A stretch of 6,553 bases of DNA from JBBRHF01 sp038223055 (GCA_038223055.1 JBBRHF010000213.1:1-6553), one strand, 5' to 3'. Positions 1 to 6,120 are shown, numbered from the stretch's first letter. The notes: generated by a model from the sequence alone, not told the origin. Made by a program: numbers and translations.

Positions 1-70
1 GGCGTGCGCGCTGCGGAAGAGGATGATGGAGGGTCGCCCCCTGCCCCGAGCACCCCGGAGGAGACCACGC
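1..70 (+). other. Upstream leader of the XPB gene
   Basis: No complete gene lies here. The XPB reading frame stays open to the left edge, and an ATG at 23 would add 16 residues (Met-Met-Glu-Gly..., proline/arginine-rich). That extension is unlike the conserved N terminus of the family and bypasses the excellent ribosome binding site at 57-63, so I treat it as non-coding. Another frame ends with a TGA at 24-26, which could be the last codons of an upstream gene cut by the window edge, but seven residues cannot identify it. Confidence 0.4.
57..63 (+). promoter_or_regulatory. Ribosome binding site deciding the XPB start
   Basis: GGAGGAG is followed by a 7-nt spacer and GTG at 71. This places the start at the GTG rather than at the in-frame ATG at 23 or 26, and the resulting protein begins (V/M)TDGPLIVQSDK, the usual opening of actinobacterial XPB. 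Confidence 0.85.
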
Positions 71-1723
71 GTGACCGACGGACCCCTGATCGTCCAGTCC
101 GACAAGACCCTGCTGCTCGAGGTCGACCACGAGACGTCCGGGGAGTGTCGCCGCGCGATCGCCCCGTTCGCGGAGCTGGAGCGCTCACCGGAGCACGTGC
201 ACACCTACCGACTCACCCCGCTGGGCCTGTGGAACGCGCGGGCGGCCGGTCACGACGCGGAGCAGGTGGTCGACGTCCTGCTGAAGTACAGCCGCTACGC
301 CGTCCCCCATGCGCTGCTGGTGGACATCGCCGAGACAATGGCGCGCTATGGCCGGCTGCGGCTGGAGAAGCACCCGGTGCACGGGTTGGTGCTGATCACC
401 ACCGACCGCGCGGTGCTCGAGGAGGTCGTGCGCTCCAAGAAGGTGCAGCCGCTGGTCGGCCCCCGGCTCGACCCGGACAGCGTCGCCGTGCACCCGTCCG
501 AGCGTGGACACCTCAAGCAGGTGCTGCTCAAGCTCGGCTGGCCGGCGGAGGACCTGGCCGGCTACGTCGATGGCGAGGCCCACGCCATCACGTTGCACGA
601 GGACGGGTGGTCGGTGCGGCCCTACCAGGCCGAGGCCGTCGAGGGCTTCTGGCACGGAGGGTCCGGGGTCGTAGTGCTGCCGTGCGGTGCCGGGAAGACC
701 ATCGTCGGGGCTGCCGCCATGGCCAAGGCGGGGGCCACCACGCTGATCCTGGTCACCAGCACGCTCGCGGCCCGCCAATGGCGCCTCGAGTTGCTCAAGC
801 GCACCTCCCTGACCGACGAGGAGATCGGGGAGTACTCCGGCGCACGCAAGGAGGTCCGCCCGGTCACCATCGCGACCTACCAGGTCCTCACCACCCGCCG
901 CAAGGGCGTCTACACCCACCTCGAGCTGCTCAACGCGCGCGACTGGGGTCTGATCGTCTACGACGAGGTGCACCTGCTCCCGGCGCCGATCTTCCGGATG
1001 ACCGCTGACCTGCAGGCGCGGCGTCGCCTCGGCCTGACCGCGACTCTGGTCCGCGAAGACGGCCGCGAGGGCGACGTGTTCTCGCTGATCGGGCCCAAGC
1101 GCTATGACGCGCCATGGAAGGACATCGAGTCCCAGGGCTATATCGCGCCGGCCGACTGCGTCGAGGTGCGGGTCACCCTGACCGACTCGGAGCGGCTGGC
1201 CTATGCCACGGCCGAACCGGAGGAACGCTACCGGTTCGCGTCGACGACGGCGTCCAAGACCCGTGTCGTGCAGCGGCTGGTCGCCCAGCACCAGGGTGAG
1301 CCGACGCTGGTCATCGGGCAGTACATCGACCAGCTTGACGACCTCGGTGAGCGGCTCGGCGCCCCCGTCATCAAGGGCGAGACGCCGGTCAAGGAGCGCG
1401 AGCGGCTCTTCGACGCGTTCCGGGCCGGGGAGATCTCGCTGCTGGTGGTGTCCAAGGTCGCCAACTTCTCGATCGACCTGCCTGAGGCGGCCGTCGCCAT
1501 CCAAGTCTCGGGCACGTTCGGCTCGCGCCAGGAGGAGGCACAGCGGCTCGGCCGGCTGCTGCGACCCAAGGCCGACGGCCGCTCGGCCCGGTTCTACGCC
1601 GTGACCGCGCGCGACACTCTCGACCAGGACTACGCCGCCCACCGGCAGCGGTTCCTCGCCGAGCAGGGCTACGCCTACCGCATCGTGGACGCCGACGACC
1701 TGCCCACCCTCGACGCAAGCTGA
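71..1723 (+). CDS. DNA repair helicase XPB (superfamily 2, 3'-5')
   Basis: A 550-residue bacterial homologue of the XPB/ERCC3 helicase, a cytoplasmic ATP-dependent 3'-5' DNA helicase linked to DNA repair. Residues about 1-150 form the bacterial XPB N-terminal domain. The first RecA domain carries Walker A GAGKT (206-210), the DEVH box (298-301) and motif III LTAT (322-325). The XPB-specific RED motif (Arg-Glu-Asp, 328-330) sits directly after it. The second RecA domain carries motif VI QRLGR (491-495, arginine finger) within a conserved QEEAQRLGRLLRPK block. Length is close to mycobacterial XPB (roughly 540-550 residues, from memory) and no key residue is missing, so it should be active. The GTG start is set by GGAGGAG 7 nt upstream. 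The next gene on the same strand starts about 100 bp downstream, across a strong inverted repeat, so the transcript may end there. Biological role in actinobacteria is only partly established; identification is firm. Confidence 0.96.
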   Translation: MTDGPLIVQSDKTLLLEVDHETSGECRRAIAPFAELERSPEHVHTYRLTPLGLWNARAAGHDAEQVVDVLLKYSRYAVPHALLVDIAETMARYGRLRLEKHPVHGLVLITTDRAVLEEVVRSKKVQPLVGPRLDPDSVAVHPSERGHLKQVLLKLGWPAEDLAGYVDGEAHAITLHEDGWSVRPYQAEAVEGFWHGGSGVVVLPCGAGKTIVGAAAMAKAGATTLILVTSTLAARQWRLELLKRTSLTDEEIGEYSGARKEVRPVTIATYQVLTTRRKGVYTHLELLNARDWGLIVYDEVHLLPAPIFRMTADLQARRRLGLTATLVREDGREGDVFSLIGPKRYDAPWKDIESQGYIAPADCVEVRVTLTDSERLAYATAEPEERYRFASTTASKTRVVQRLVAQHQGEPTLVIGQYIDQLDDLGERLGAPVIKGETPVKERERLFDAFRAGEISLLVVSKVANFSIDLPEAAVAIQVSGTFGSRQEEAQRLGRLLRPKADGRSARFYAVTARDTLDQDYAAHRQRFLAEQGYAYRIVDADDLPTLDAS

Positions 1724-1725
1724 TC

Positions 1726-1807
1726 ATCTGCACAAGAACACACAGAAGAGGTCTCCACGGCGCCGTTCGCGGCCGAAACGGGGTCTTCTGTGTGTTGGTC
1801 TGCAGAT
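1726..1807. repeat. Composite inverted repeat / probable terminator hairpin
   Basis: Two arms pair in nested blocks. The outer 7 bp ATCTGCA (1726-1732) pairs with TGCAGAT (1801-1807). After a 4-nt internal loop on each side, a perfect 13-bp block AACACACAGAAGA (1737-1749) pairs with TCTTCTGTGTGTT (1784-1796). The 34-nt apex can fold again: CCGTT (1763-1767) pairs with AACGG (1777-1781), and ACGGCGCCGT (1757-1766) is itself a palindrome. The element starts 2 nt after the XPB stop and ends 8 nt before the next gene's Shine-Dalgarno. A terminator for XPB is the simplest reading, although there is no T-tract. An attenuator or a tiny mobile repeat are alternatives; no target-site duplication is visible at the ends. 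Confidence 0.75.
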
Positions 1808-1826
1808 CTGCCCTTGGAGGAGCCCC

Positions 1827-3233
1827 GTGCGGATAGCCGAGGCGCCGACGGCCGAGGCGCTCGCCGCCGAGCGCGCCTACCTGGCCGCGGCCCGCGCCGA
1901 CCTCGCCCGCATGCGAGCCCGGACACTCGCGCTGGACGCCCACGGCGGCAACGCTGTCTCCGAGGAGTACCTCAAGGGCGCCCTGACCCGCCGGGTCATC
2001 GCCCTCACCGACGACCCCGACGTCGCGACGGTGAAAGGCGACGCCCGGATGGCCGAGGTGCTGCGCCGCGCGGTCTACGCGGCGGTTCGGGCGCCGACCG
2101 AACCGCTGGTGATCCGCCGTGGCTCGCGGGTCTGGCGGGTGCCCACGCCCGAGCTGGCGCGGATCGTGTCCGGGCTGCGGGATCGCGACGTCCGCTACGG
2201 TGCGGCCCGGGCGATGCTGGGCCAACGGCTCGCCCACGCCGTCCTCACCCGGATGGAGGCGGCTGGCGAGTCGCCCGATGACCGGGTCCAGGACGCCATC
2301 GCCCGGTGCCCGCCGGTGCGTGTCGCGGTCGACCGGTTGTGGCCCAAGGTGGACCCCATGCGGCTCGTGCTCGCCCTGCTGGGTGACCCGGGCCGGCTGG
2401 CCGAGGCCGCCGAGGGGCTGCTCACCGAGGCGGAACAGTCGCTGGTGATCTGGGGCAAGCCCGCGCGCGGCCCCGCCAGCGCGAAGTGGTCGCTGGCCGA
2501 CGCCACTCTCGTCGACGAGGCCGCCGACCTCGTCCAACGCGAACCCAGCCTGGGCCACGTCGTGCTCGACGAGGCCCAGGACCTCTCGCCCATGCAGCTG
2601 CGCGCCGTCGGCCGGCGCTGCTCCACGGCCGCCGCCACCGTTCTCGGTGACATCGCGCAGGGCACCACCCCATGGGCCACCGCCGACTGGACCGCGACCC
2701 TGCGCCACCTCGGCAAGCCGGACGCGCGGGTCGAGGTGCTCAGCCGGGGCTACCGGGTGCCCGCGCAGATCATCGACTTCGCGGCCCGGTTGCTGCCCTT
2801 CATCGCGCCCGGCGTTGCAGCGCCGGAACCCGTGCGGGACAACCCGGGACGCCTCGATATCGTCGCGACCTCCGACCTCGCCGCTGCGACAGCGGCAGCG
2901 ATTCAGGTCGCCCTGCGACGGGACGGCTCGGTGGGGGTCATCGTTGCCGGGTCTGCCGTCGCGCAGATGGCGAAAAGCCTGACGGAGCAAATGATCGAGC
3001 ACGCCGTGCTCGATGTCGACGAGGACGGCCCGCGCGTCACCGTCGTACCCGCCAGCGTCGCCAAAGGCCTGGAGTTCGACCACGTCATCGTCGTCGAACC
3101 GAGACAGATCGTGGCCGCCGAGCCGCGCGGGCTGCGCCGGCTCTACGTCGTGCTGACCCGAGCCGTCTCCGGACTGACAGTGGTGCACGCCCAGCCGCTG
3201 CCACCTGAGTTGGCTCCGACGGCGGCGGCGTGA
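1827..3233 (+). CDS. HelD-family (UvrD-like) ATPase, internally deleted, no Walker A
   Basis: 468 residues resembling actinobacterial HelD-type proteins, which insert arms into RNA polymerase and use ATP to release it from stalled complexes. Residues 5-62 match the N-terminal coiled-coil arm (AEALAAERAYLAAARADLAR...). Near residues 64-69 the sequence jumps to KGDARMAEVLRRAV, which in relatives follows the first ATPase half. Missing between them are the GxPGTGKT Walker A loop and the surrounding 1A domain; relatives run about 700 residues from memory, so roughly 250 are lost. Later motifs are intact: DEAQD (248-252), GDIAQ (274-278), GYRVP (308-312), AKGLEFD (412-418), and YVVLTR (440-445) with the arginine finger. 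GGAGGAG lies 5-11 nt before the GTG start. The frame is open throughout and its stop overlaps the HD gene start, so it may be translated. Without Walker A, ATP hydrolysis is unlikely. It could be a decaying gene or a repurposed RNA polymerase binder. Family call good, function unknown. Confidence 0.85.
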   Translation: MRIAEAPTAEALAAERAYLAAARADLARMRARTLALDAHGGNAVSEEYLKGALTRRVIALTDDPDVATVKGDARMAEVLRRAVYAAVRAPTEPLVIRRGSRVWRVPTPELARIVSGLRDRDVRYGAARAMLGQRLAHAVLTRMEAAGESPDDRVQDAIARCPPVRVAVDRLWPKVDPMRLVLALLGDPGRLAEAAEGLLTEAEQSLVIWGKPARGPASAKWSLADATLVDEAADLVQREPSLGHVVLDEAQDLSPMQLRAVGRRCSTAAATVLGDIAQGTTPWATADWTATLRHLGKPDARVEVLSRGYRVPAQIIDFAARLLPFIAPGVAAPEPVRDNPGRLDIVATSDLAAATAAAIQVALRRDGSVGVIVAGSAVAQMAKSLTEQMIEHAVLDVDEDGPRVTVVPASVAKGLEFDHVIVVEPRQIVAAEPRGLRRLYVVLTRAVSGLTVVHAQPLPPELAPTAAA

Positions 3234-3868
3234 GGCAGCTCGCGCAGGCCTGGCTGCACACTGCCGGCCTGGTCGGTGCCCGCGGGGACGTCGCCGGTGC
3301 GGGCGCCGCGCTCCTCGCGCGCTACGCCGAGGCACACCGCCGCTACCACGACATCGCCCACCTGGCGGACGTGCTGCGCCGCGTCGACGAGCTCGCCGAG
3401 GCCGCCACGGATCCCGAGGCGGTGCGGCTCGCCGGGTGGTTCCACGACGCGTTCTACGACGTGACCGCGGCGGACAACGAGGAACGCAGCGCGCGGCTCG
3501 CCGCCACGGAGTTGACCGCGCTGCGCGTCGAGGACCGAGTCGCGGCCGAGGTCGCCCGGCTGGTGCGGCTCACCGCGAGCCACAACCCGACTTCCGGCGA
3601 CGCCAACGGCGCGGTTCTCTGCGACGCCGATCTCGCCATCCTGGCGTCCGACGGGGCGGCCTACCCGGCGTACGTCGAGAGGGTGCGCACCGAGTGGCGC
3701 CACCTTGATGACGCGACCTTCGCCCGCGGCCGGGCACTAGTGCTGCGAGGGCTGCTCGGGAAGGCGACGCTGTTCGCGACCGCCGACGGTCGGGTCGCCT
3801 GGGAGGACGCGGCCCGGCGCAACGTCACAGCCGAGCTGGCGACCCTGTCCCGGCTCACCGGCGGGTGA
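3230..3868 (+). CDS. HD-domain metal-dependent phosphohydrolase (COG4339-like)
   Basis: 212 residues of the predicted HD-superfamily metal-dependent phosphohydrolases, cytoplasmic, substrate unknown. Visible signatures in order: RRYHDIAH (37-44) with His40 and His44; WFHDAFYD (70-77) holding the HD pair His72-Asp73; NEERSA (83-88); TASH (115-118); and CDADLAIL (131-138) with Asp132 and Asp134. The YH..H, FHD.fYD, NE..SA and DaDLaiL blocks together fit this family rather than RelA/SpoT or cyclic-nucleotide HD enzymes. The GTG at 3230 overlaps the HelD-like stop (GTGA) and lacks a clear Shine-Dalgarno, so translation probably depends on coupling to the upstream gene. The 3' end overlaps the convergent DUF4031 gene by 14 bp. 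All expected metal ligands appear present, so activity is likely, but nothing here reveals the substrate. Confidence 0.9.
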   Translation: MRQLAQAWLHTAGLVGARGDVAGAGAALLARYAEAHRRYHDIAHLADVLRRVDELAEAATDPEAVRLAGWFHDAFYDVTAADNEERSARLAATELTALRVEDRVAAEVARLVRLTASHNPTSGDANGAVLCDADLAILASDGAAYPAYVERVRTEWRHLDDATFARGRALVLRGLLGKATLFATADGRVAWEDAARRNVTAELATLSRLTGG

Positions 3869-4124
3869 CCGGGCGCTTGCGGCGCAATCCCGAGTCACGC
3901 AGCCGAACGATCAGCTCGCGGCCGGTGACCTCCAGTGCCCCGGAGGCGACAACCTGCGGTCGCAGCTGCTCCGGCACGTCGTAGTGATCGCCCTGAAACG
4001 CGCGCCGCGGGATCCCGACGATCCCGGCGAAGGCGTGCAGCTCGTCGTAGGAAACGTCGCTCACCAGATGGCACCACAGCCGGTCCCGAAACGGCCAGAT
4101 GGCCGGGTCCACGAGGATCACCAT
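3855..4124 (-). CDS. DUF4031 domain protein
   Basis: An 89-residue protein that is essentially one DUF4031 domain, a family of unknown function. Recognisable blocks are LVDPAIWP (4-11), WCHLVSD (17-23), ELHAFA (28-33) and F.GDHYDVP (43-51), followed by an arginine-rich tail ending RRKRPVTRR. There are no membrane segments and no signal peptide. I chose the ATG at 4124 because MVILVDP matches the family's usual start; an ATG at 4133 would add Met-Val-Ala. Neither has a convincing Shine-Dalgarno. The MCP gene ends 37 bp upstream (28 bp from the alternative start) on the same strand, so the gene is probably read through from the MCP transcript, possibly modulated by the palindrome in the gap. 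The 3' end overlaps the HD gene on the other strand. Conserved aspartates and histidines suggest a metal- or ligand-binding role, but that is inference. Confidence 0.85.
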   Translation of the reverse strand: MVILVDPAIWPFRDRLWCHLVSDVSYDELHAFAGIVGIPRRAFQGDHYDVPEQLRPQVVASGALEVTGRELIVRLRDSGLRRKRPVTRR

Positions 4125-4138
4125 GGCGACCATCTTGA

Positions 4139-4154
4139 CCGATCCGCGGATCGG
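4139..4154. repeat. 16-bp perfect palindrome in the MCP/DUF4031 gap
   Basis: CCGATCCGCGGATCGG equals its own reverse complement. It fills most of the short gap between the MCP stop (4162) and the DUF4031 start. As RNA it could form a 6-bp stem with a CGCG loop, acting as a weak terminator, a processing site or a structure affecting DUF4031 translation. As DNA it could be a dimer binding site. Nothing in the sequence decides between these. Confidence 0.6.
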
Positions 4155-4161
4155 CGGTGCG

Positions 4162-5799
4162 TCAGTAGGTGAAGGCCGCAACCCGCTGGCGCAGGTCGGC
4201 GGACATGCGCGCGAGCTCGTCGACCGACGTGCCCATCTGCACCAGCACCTGACTGGAGCTGGCTGCCCCGGAAGCGACGCCGGCGATGTTCCCGGCGATC
4301 TCTCCCGATCCCGTGGCGGCCTCGGCCACCGACCGTGACATCTCGTGGGTCGTGGCCGTCTGCTCCTCCATCGCGGAGGCGATGGTGAGTTGGTAGTCGT
4401 TGATCGAGGCGATGATCTTGCTGATCTCCTCGATCGCCGCGACCGCGTCGGTGGTGTCAACCTGGATTGCCTCGACCCGGCGGGTGATCTCCTCGGTGGC
4501 CTTGGCGGTCTCCCGAGCCAACTCCTTGACCTCTCCGGCCACCACGGCGAACCCCTTGCCGGCCTCTCCGGCGCGCGCCGCCTCGATCGTGGCGTTCAGC
4601 GCCAGCAAGTTTGTCTGCTCCGCGATGCCGGTGATCACCTTGACCACGTTGCCGATCTCCGCGGAGGACACGCCCAGCTTGGCCACGGTCTCGTTCGTCG
4701 CGGCCGCTACTCCGGTAGCCGTGCGGGCCACGGTCGCCGCCTCGTTCGCGTTCTGGGCGATCTCTCTGATCGAGGCGCCCATCTCATCGGCCCCTGCGGC
4801 CACCGTCTGGACGTTGCGGCTGACCTGCTCGGCTGCGGCTGCGACGACTCCGGCCTGAGCACTGGTCTCCTCGGATCCCGAAGCCACCTGCGTGTTGGCC
4901 GCCGAGAGCTCCTCGGCCGCCGAGGCCACCGTCTGCGACGTCTCCACCACACCGGCGATGACTGCCCGCAAAGCGTCCTGGGCTACGGCGAGCGCCCGGG
5001 CCATCTGACCGATCTCGTCCTCAGAGCGCATGTCGGGGCGCACCGTCAGATCACCCAGCGCCATGGCGTCCACCGCGCGCTTGACGTCCAGCACGGAGCG
5101 GTGAATCACCTTCGCGAGCAACAATCCAAGGAAGGTCGCGATCACGAGACCGATCAGCAGGACCGTCACGGTCGTGACGATTGCCGTGGCGGCCTGGCTC
5201 TTCGCGTCGGCCGCGGTCTGTGCCGCGGATGCGCTGACCTCGTGCTCGACCTTGGTCAGGCTGGCGACCAGCGCCGCGCCCTTGTCGGCCAGGCCGCCGC
5301 CGGGGGCGCGCACCGCGGCGAAGGCATCGGCGTCACCGGACAGGGATGCCTTCATGAAGGCGCCGTCGACGATCGGGCGATAGGCGGCCCAGGACGCGGT
5401 GAACGTGGCCCAGTCGGCGGGAACGTTGCCGTAAGCAGCCTTGAACGTGGCAGCGAAGTGAGCGGAGGCCGTATCGAACTCGGAGTAGGCGATCTGCAGC
5501 TTGGCGACCTGCGGCGCCTGGTACTTGCCGCTGTAGGCGGGCACGAGGTTGGCGTTGTTGCGGACGGCCCACAGGGCGTCCTTGAACCCGGCGAGCGCCT
5601 GGCTCACGGTGGCCTGCGATTGCGCCAGGTGCTCCGTCTCAGATTTGATCTTGTTGATCGACAGGGTGGCGAACGCGCCGAGCCCGATCGAAATGACCGC
5701 GAAGACCGCGACCAGCCCGAGGATCTTGGTTCGGATCGACAGGCGCTGGAAAATGCCGGCTCGCTGGGCGGGGACGGGCATCGCCTTGGTCTGGCTCAC
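4162..5799 (-). CDS. Methyl-accepting chemotaxis protein (transmembrane)
   Basis: A 545-residue chemoreceptor of the classic layout that senses a ligand outside the membrane and controls the CheA/CheW kinase complex inside. A short cytoplasmic N terminus (1-25) precedes transmembrane helix 1 (about 26-48). An extracytoplasmic region of about 155 residues follows, likely a four-helix bundle. Transmembrane helix 2 spans about 206-229, HAMP about 230-282, and the methyl-accepting signalling domain about 285-540. The conserved hairpin tip is EQTNLLALNATIEAARAGE (394-412) followed by GKGFAVVAGEVKELA (414-428). The protein ends AAFTY with no C-terminal CheR-docking pentapeptide of the NWETF type. 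The start is GTG with GAGGAG 7 nt upstream; this start overlaps the stop of a 32-codon leader ORF, implying translational coupling. No che or fla genes are in the window, so it is an orphan receptor locus here. The ligand cannot be inferred. Confidence 0.96.
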   Translation of the reverse strand: MSQTKAMPVPAQRAGIFQRLSIRTKILGLVAVFAVISIGLGAFATLSINKIKSETEHLAQSQATVSQALAGFKDALWAVRNNANLVPAYSGKYQAPQVAKLQIAYSEFDTASAHFAATFKAAYGNVPADWATFTASWAAYRPIVDGAFMKASLSGDADAFAAVRAPGGGLADKGAALVASLTKVEHEVSASAAQTAADAKSQAATAIVTTVTVLLIGLVIATFLGLLLAKVIHRSVLDVKRAVDAMALGDLTVRPDMRSEDEIGQMARALAVAQDALRAVIAGVVETSQTVASAAEELSAANTQVASGSEETSAQAGVVAAAAEQVSRNVQTVAAGADEMGASIREIAQNANEAATVARTATGVAAATNETVAKLGVSSAEIGNVVKVITGIAEQTNLLALNATIEAARAGEAGKGFAVVAGEVKELARETAKATEEITRRVEAIQVDTTDAVAAIEEISKIIASINDYQLTIASAMEEQTATTHEMSRSVAEAATGSGEIAGNIAGVASGAASSSQVLVQMGTSVDELARMSADLRQRVAAFTY

Positions 5800-5894
5800 G
5801 GTGTGACTCCTCGATGGGTGCGCTTCACGCTCCTCATCGGACGTTTTCCCCGCCGGGTGCAGCGATTCCCGCCCGACTGTGACGGAGATCGCAT
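5796..5894 (-). CDS. Putative 32-residue leader peptide / upstream ORF of the MCP gene
   Basis: This short ORF starts with ATG at 5894, 4 nt after an AAAGGAGGT Shine-Dalgarno, the best in the window. It encodes a basic peptide (eight Arg, two Lys) and stops at TGA 5798-5796, overlapping the MCP GTG as GTGA. The MCP's own GAGGAG site lies inside its last codons. Codon use is poor for this genome: 21 of 32 third positions are G or C, with CGA, AGG, AAA and ACA codons, so selection on the peptide sequence seems weak. I recognise no homologue. The most economical reading is a translated leader that delivers ribosomes to the MCP start, or an attenuating uORF. It could also be chance, but the strength of the ribosome site plus the exact GTGA overlap argue against that. 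Confidence 0.5.
   Translation of the reverse strand: MRSPSQSGGNRCTRRGKRPMRSVKRTHRGVTP
5807..5812 (-). promoter_or_regulatory. Ribosome binding site of the MCP gene
   Basis: On the minus strand GAGGAG ends 7 nt before the MCP GTG at 5799 and lies within the 3' codons of the putative leader ORF, an arrangement typical of coupled translation. Confidence 0.75.
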
Positions 5895-5897
5895 TGA

Positions 5898-5906
5898 ACC
5901 TCCTTT
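5898..5906 (-). promoter_or_regulatory. Strong Shine-Dalgarno of the leader ORF
   Basis: Minus-strand AAAGGAGGT contains an 8-nt match (AAGGAGGT) to the 16S rRNA anti-Shine-Dalgarno sequence and stands 3 nt before the ATG at 5894. Sites this complete are otherwise absent from the window, which draws attention to the short ORF behind it. Confidence 0.7.
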
Positions 5907-6031
5907 CATCCCGGGGTCACTCTGCGCGCCCTCTCCCCCTGCCACCTTCCTCGCCGCGATCGAGGATGCCGCTCTACGCCGTGAGAAAGTCACACGGTTC
6001 ACATCAGTCTCATTTGTCACGCCACGGGCAG

Positions 6032-6045
6032 GGCTAGCGCTAGCC
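6032..6045. repeat. 14-bp perfect palindrome (operator-like)
   Basis: GGCTAGCGCTAGCC equals its own reverse complement with no spacer. It lies between divergent genes, 27 bp before the tandem 16-bp repeats, a typical place for a dimeric regulator to bind. The cognate regulator is unknown and none is encoded in the window. Confidence 0.5.
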
Positions 6046-6072
6046 GGGCCGCTTGCATGACGCCGGCCTGCA

Positions 6073-6120
6073 ACCGGCCCAGTGCACAACCGGCCCAGTG
6101 CACAACCGGCCCTGTGCACA
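6073..6120 (+). repeat. Three tandem 16-bp repeats upstream of WXG100
   Basis: The unit ACCGGCCCAGTGCACA occurs at 6073-6088 and 6089-6104 identically, and at 6105-6120 with one change (A to T). A 4-nt stub ACCG follows at 6121. Each unit contains the palindrome GTGCAC, which becomes TGTGCACA in copy 3. The period of 16 bp places successive sites about one and a half helical turns apart. The block ends 60 bp before the WXG100 ATG. It may be an iterated regulator site or simply slippage-generated DNA. Confidence 0.8.

Noticed and set aside
4..1008. 334-codon plus-strand frame at the left edge
   Set aside because: It overlaps XPB in another frame and is Arg/Ala/Gly/Pro-rich without recognisable domains.
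1726..1807. Insertion-sequence remnant
   Set aside because: No transposase fragment and no flanking direct repeat are visible; kept as an inverted repeat of unknown origin.
1389..3335. 648-codon open frame on the minus strand
   Set aside because: It spans opposite XPB, the intergenic repeat and the HelD-like gene, with Arg/Gly/Pro-rich sequence and no motif; a GC-driven shadow.
4125..4460. N-terminal extension of the DUF4031 frame into the MCP gene
   Set aside because: The extra residues are Arg/Ser/Pro-rich antisense-like sequence from within MCP coding DNA; family similarity begins only at MVILVDP.
5979..6020. CRP/GlxR-like GTGA...TCAC elements upstream of the MCP gene
   Set aside because: Half-sites are present (GTGA-N5-TCAC at 5981) but the spacing is not the N6 expected for a TGTGA-N6-TCACA site.
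4345..6060. 571-codon open frame on the plus strand opposite the MCP gene
   Set aside because: It is antisense to a clear chemoreceptor; its translation is low-complexity (Arg, Gly, Leu, Asp, His) with no domain, a usual artefact in high-GC DNA.
5800..6060. c-di-GMP riboswitch or flagellar sigma (FliA/WhiG) promoter for the MCP gene
   Set aside because: I looked for a GEMM-like core and for a GCCGATAA -10 with a paired -35. Only a weak CCGATGA at about 5834-5840 was seen, without a matching -35.
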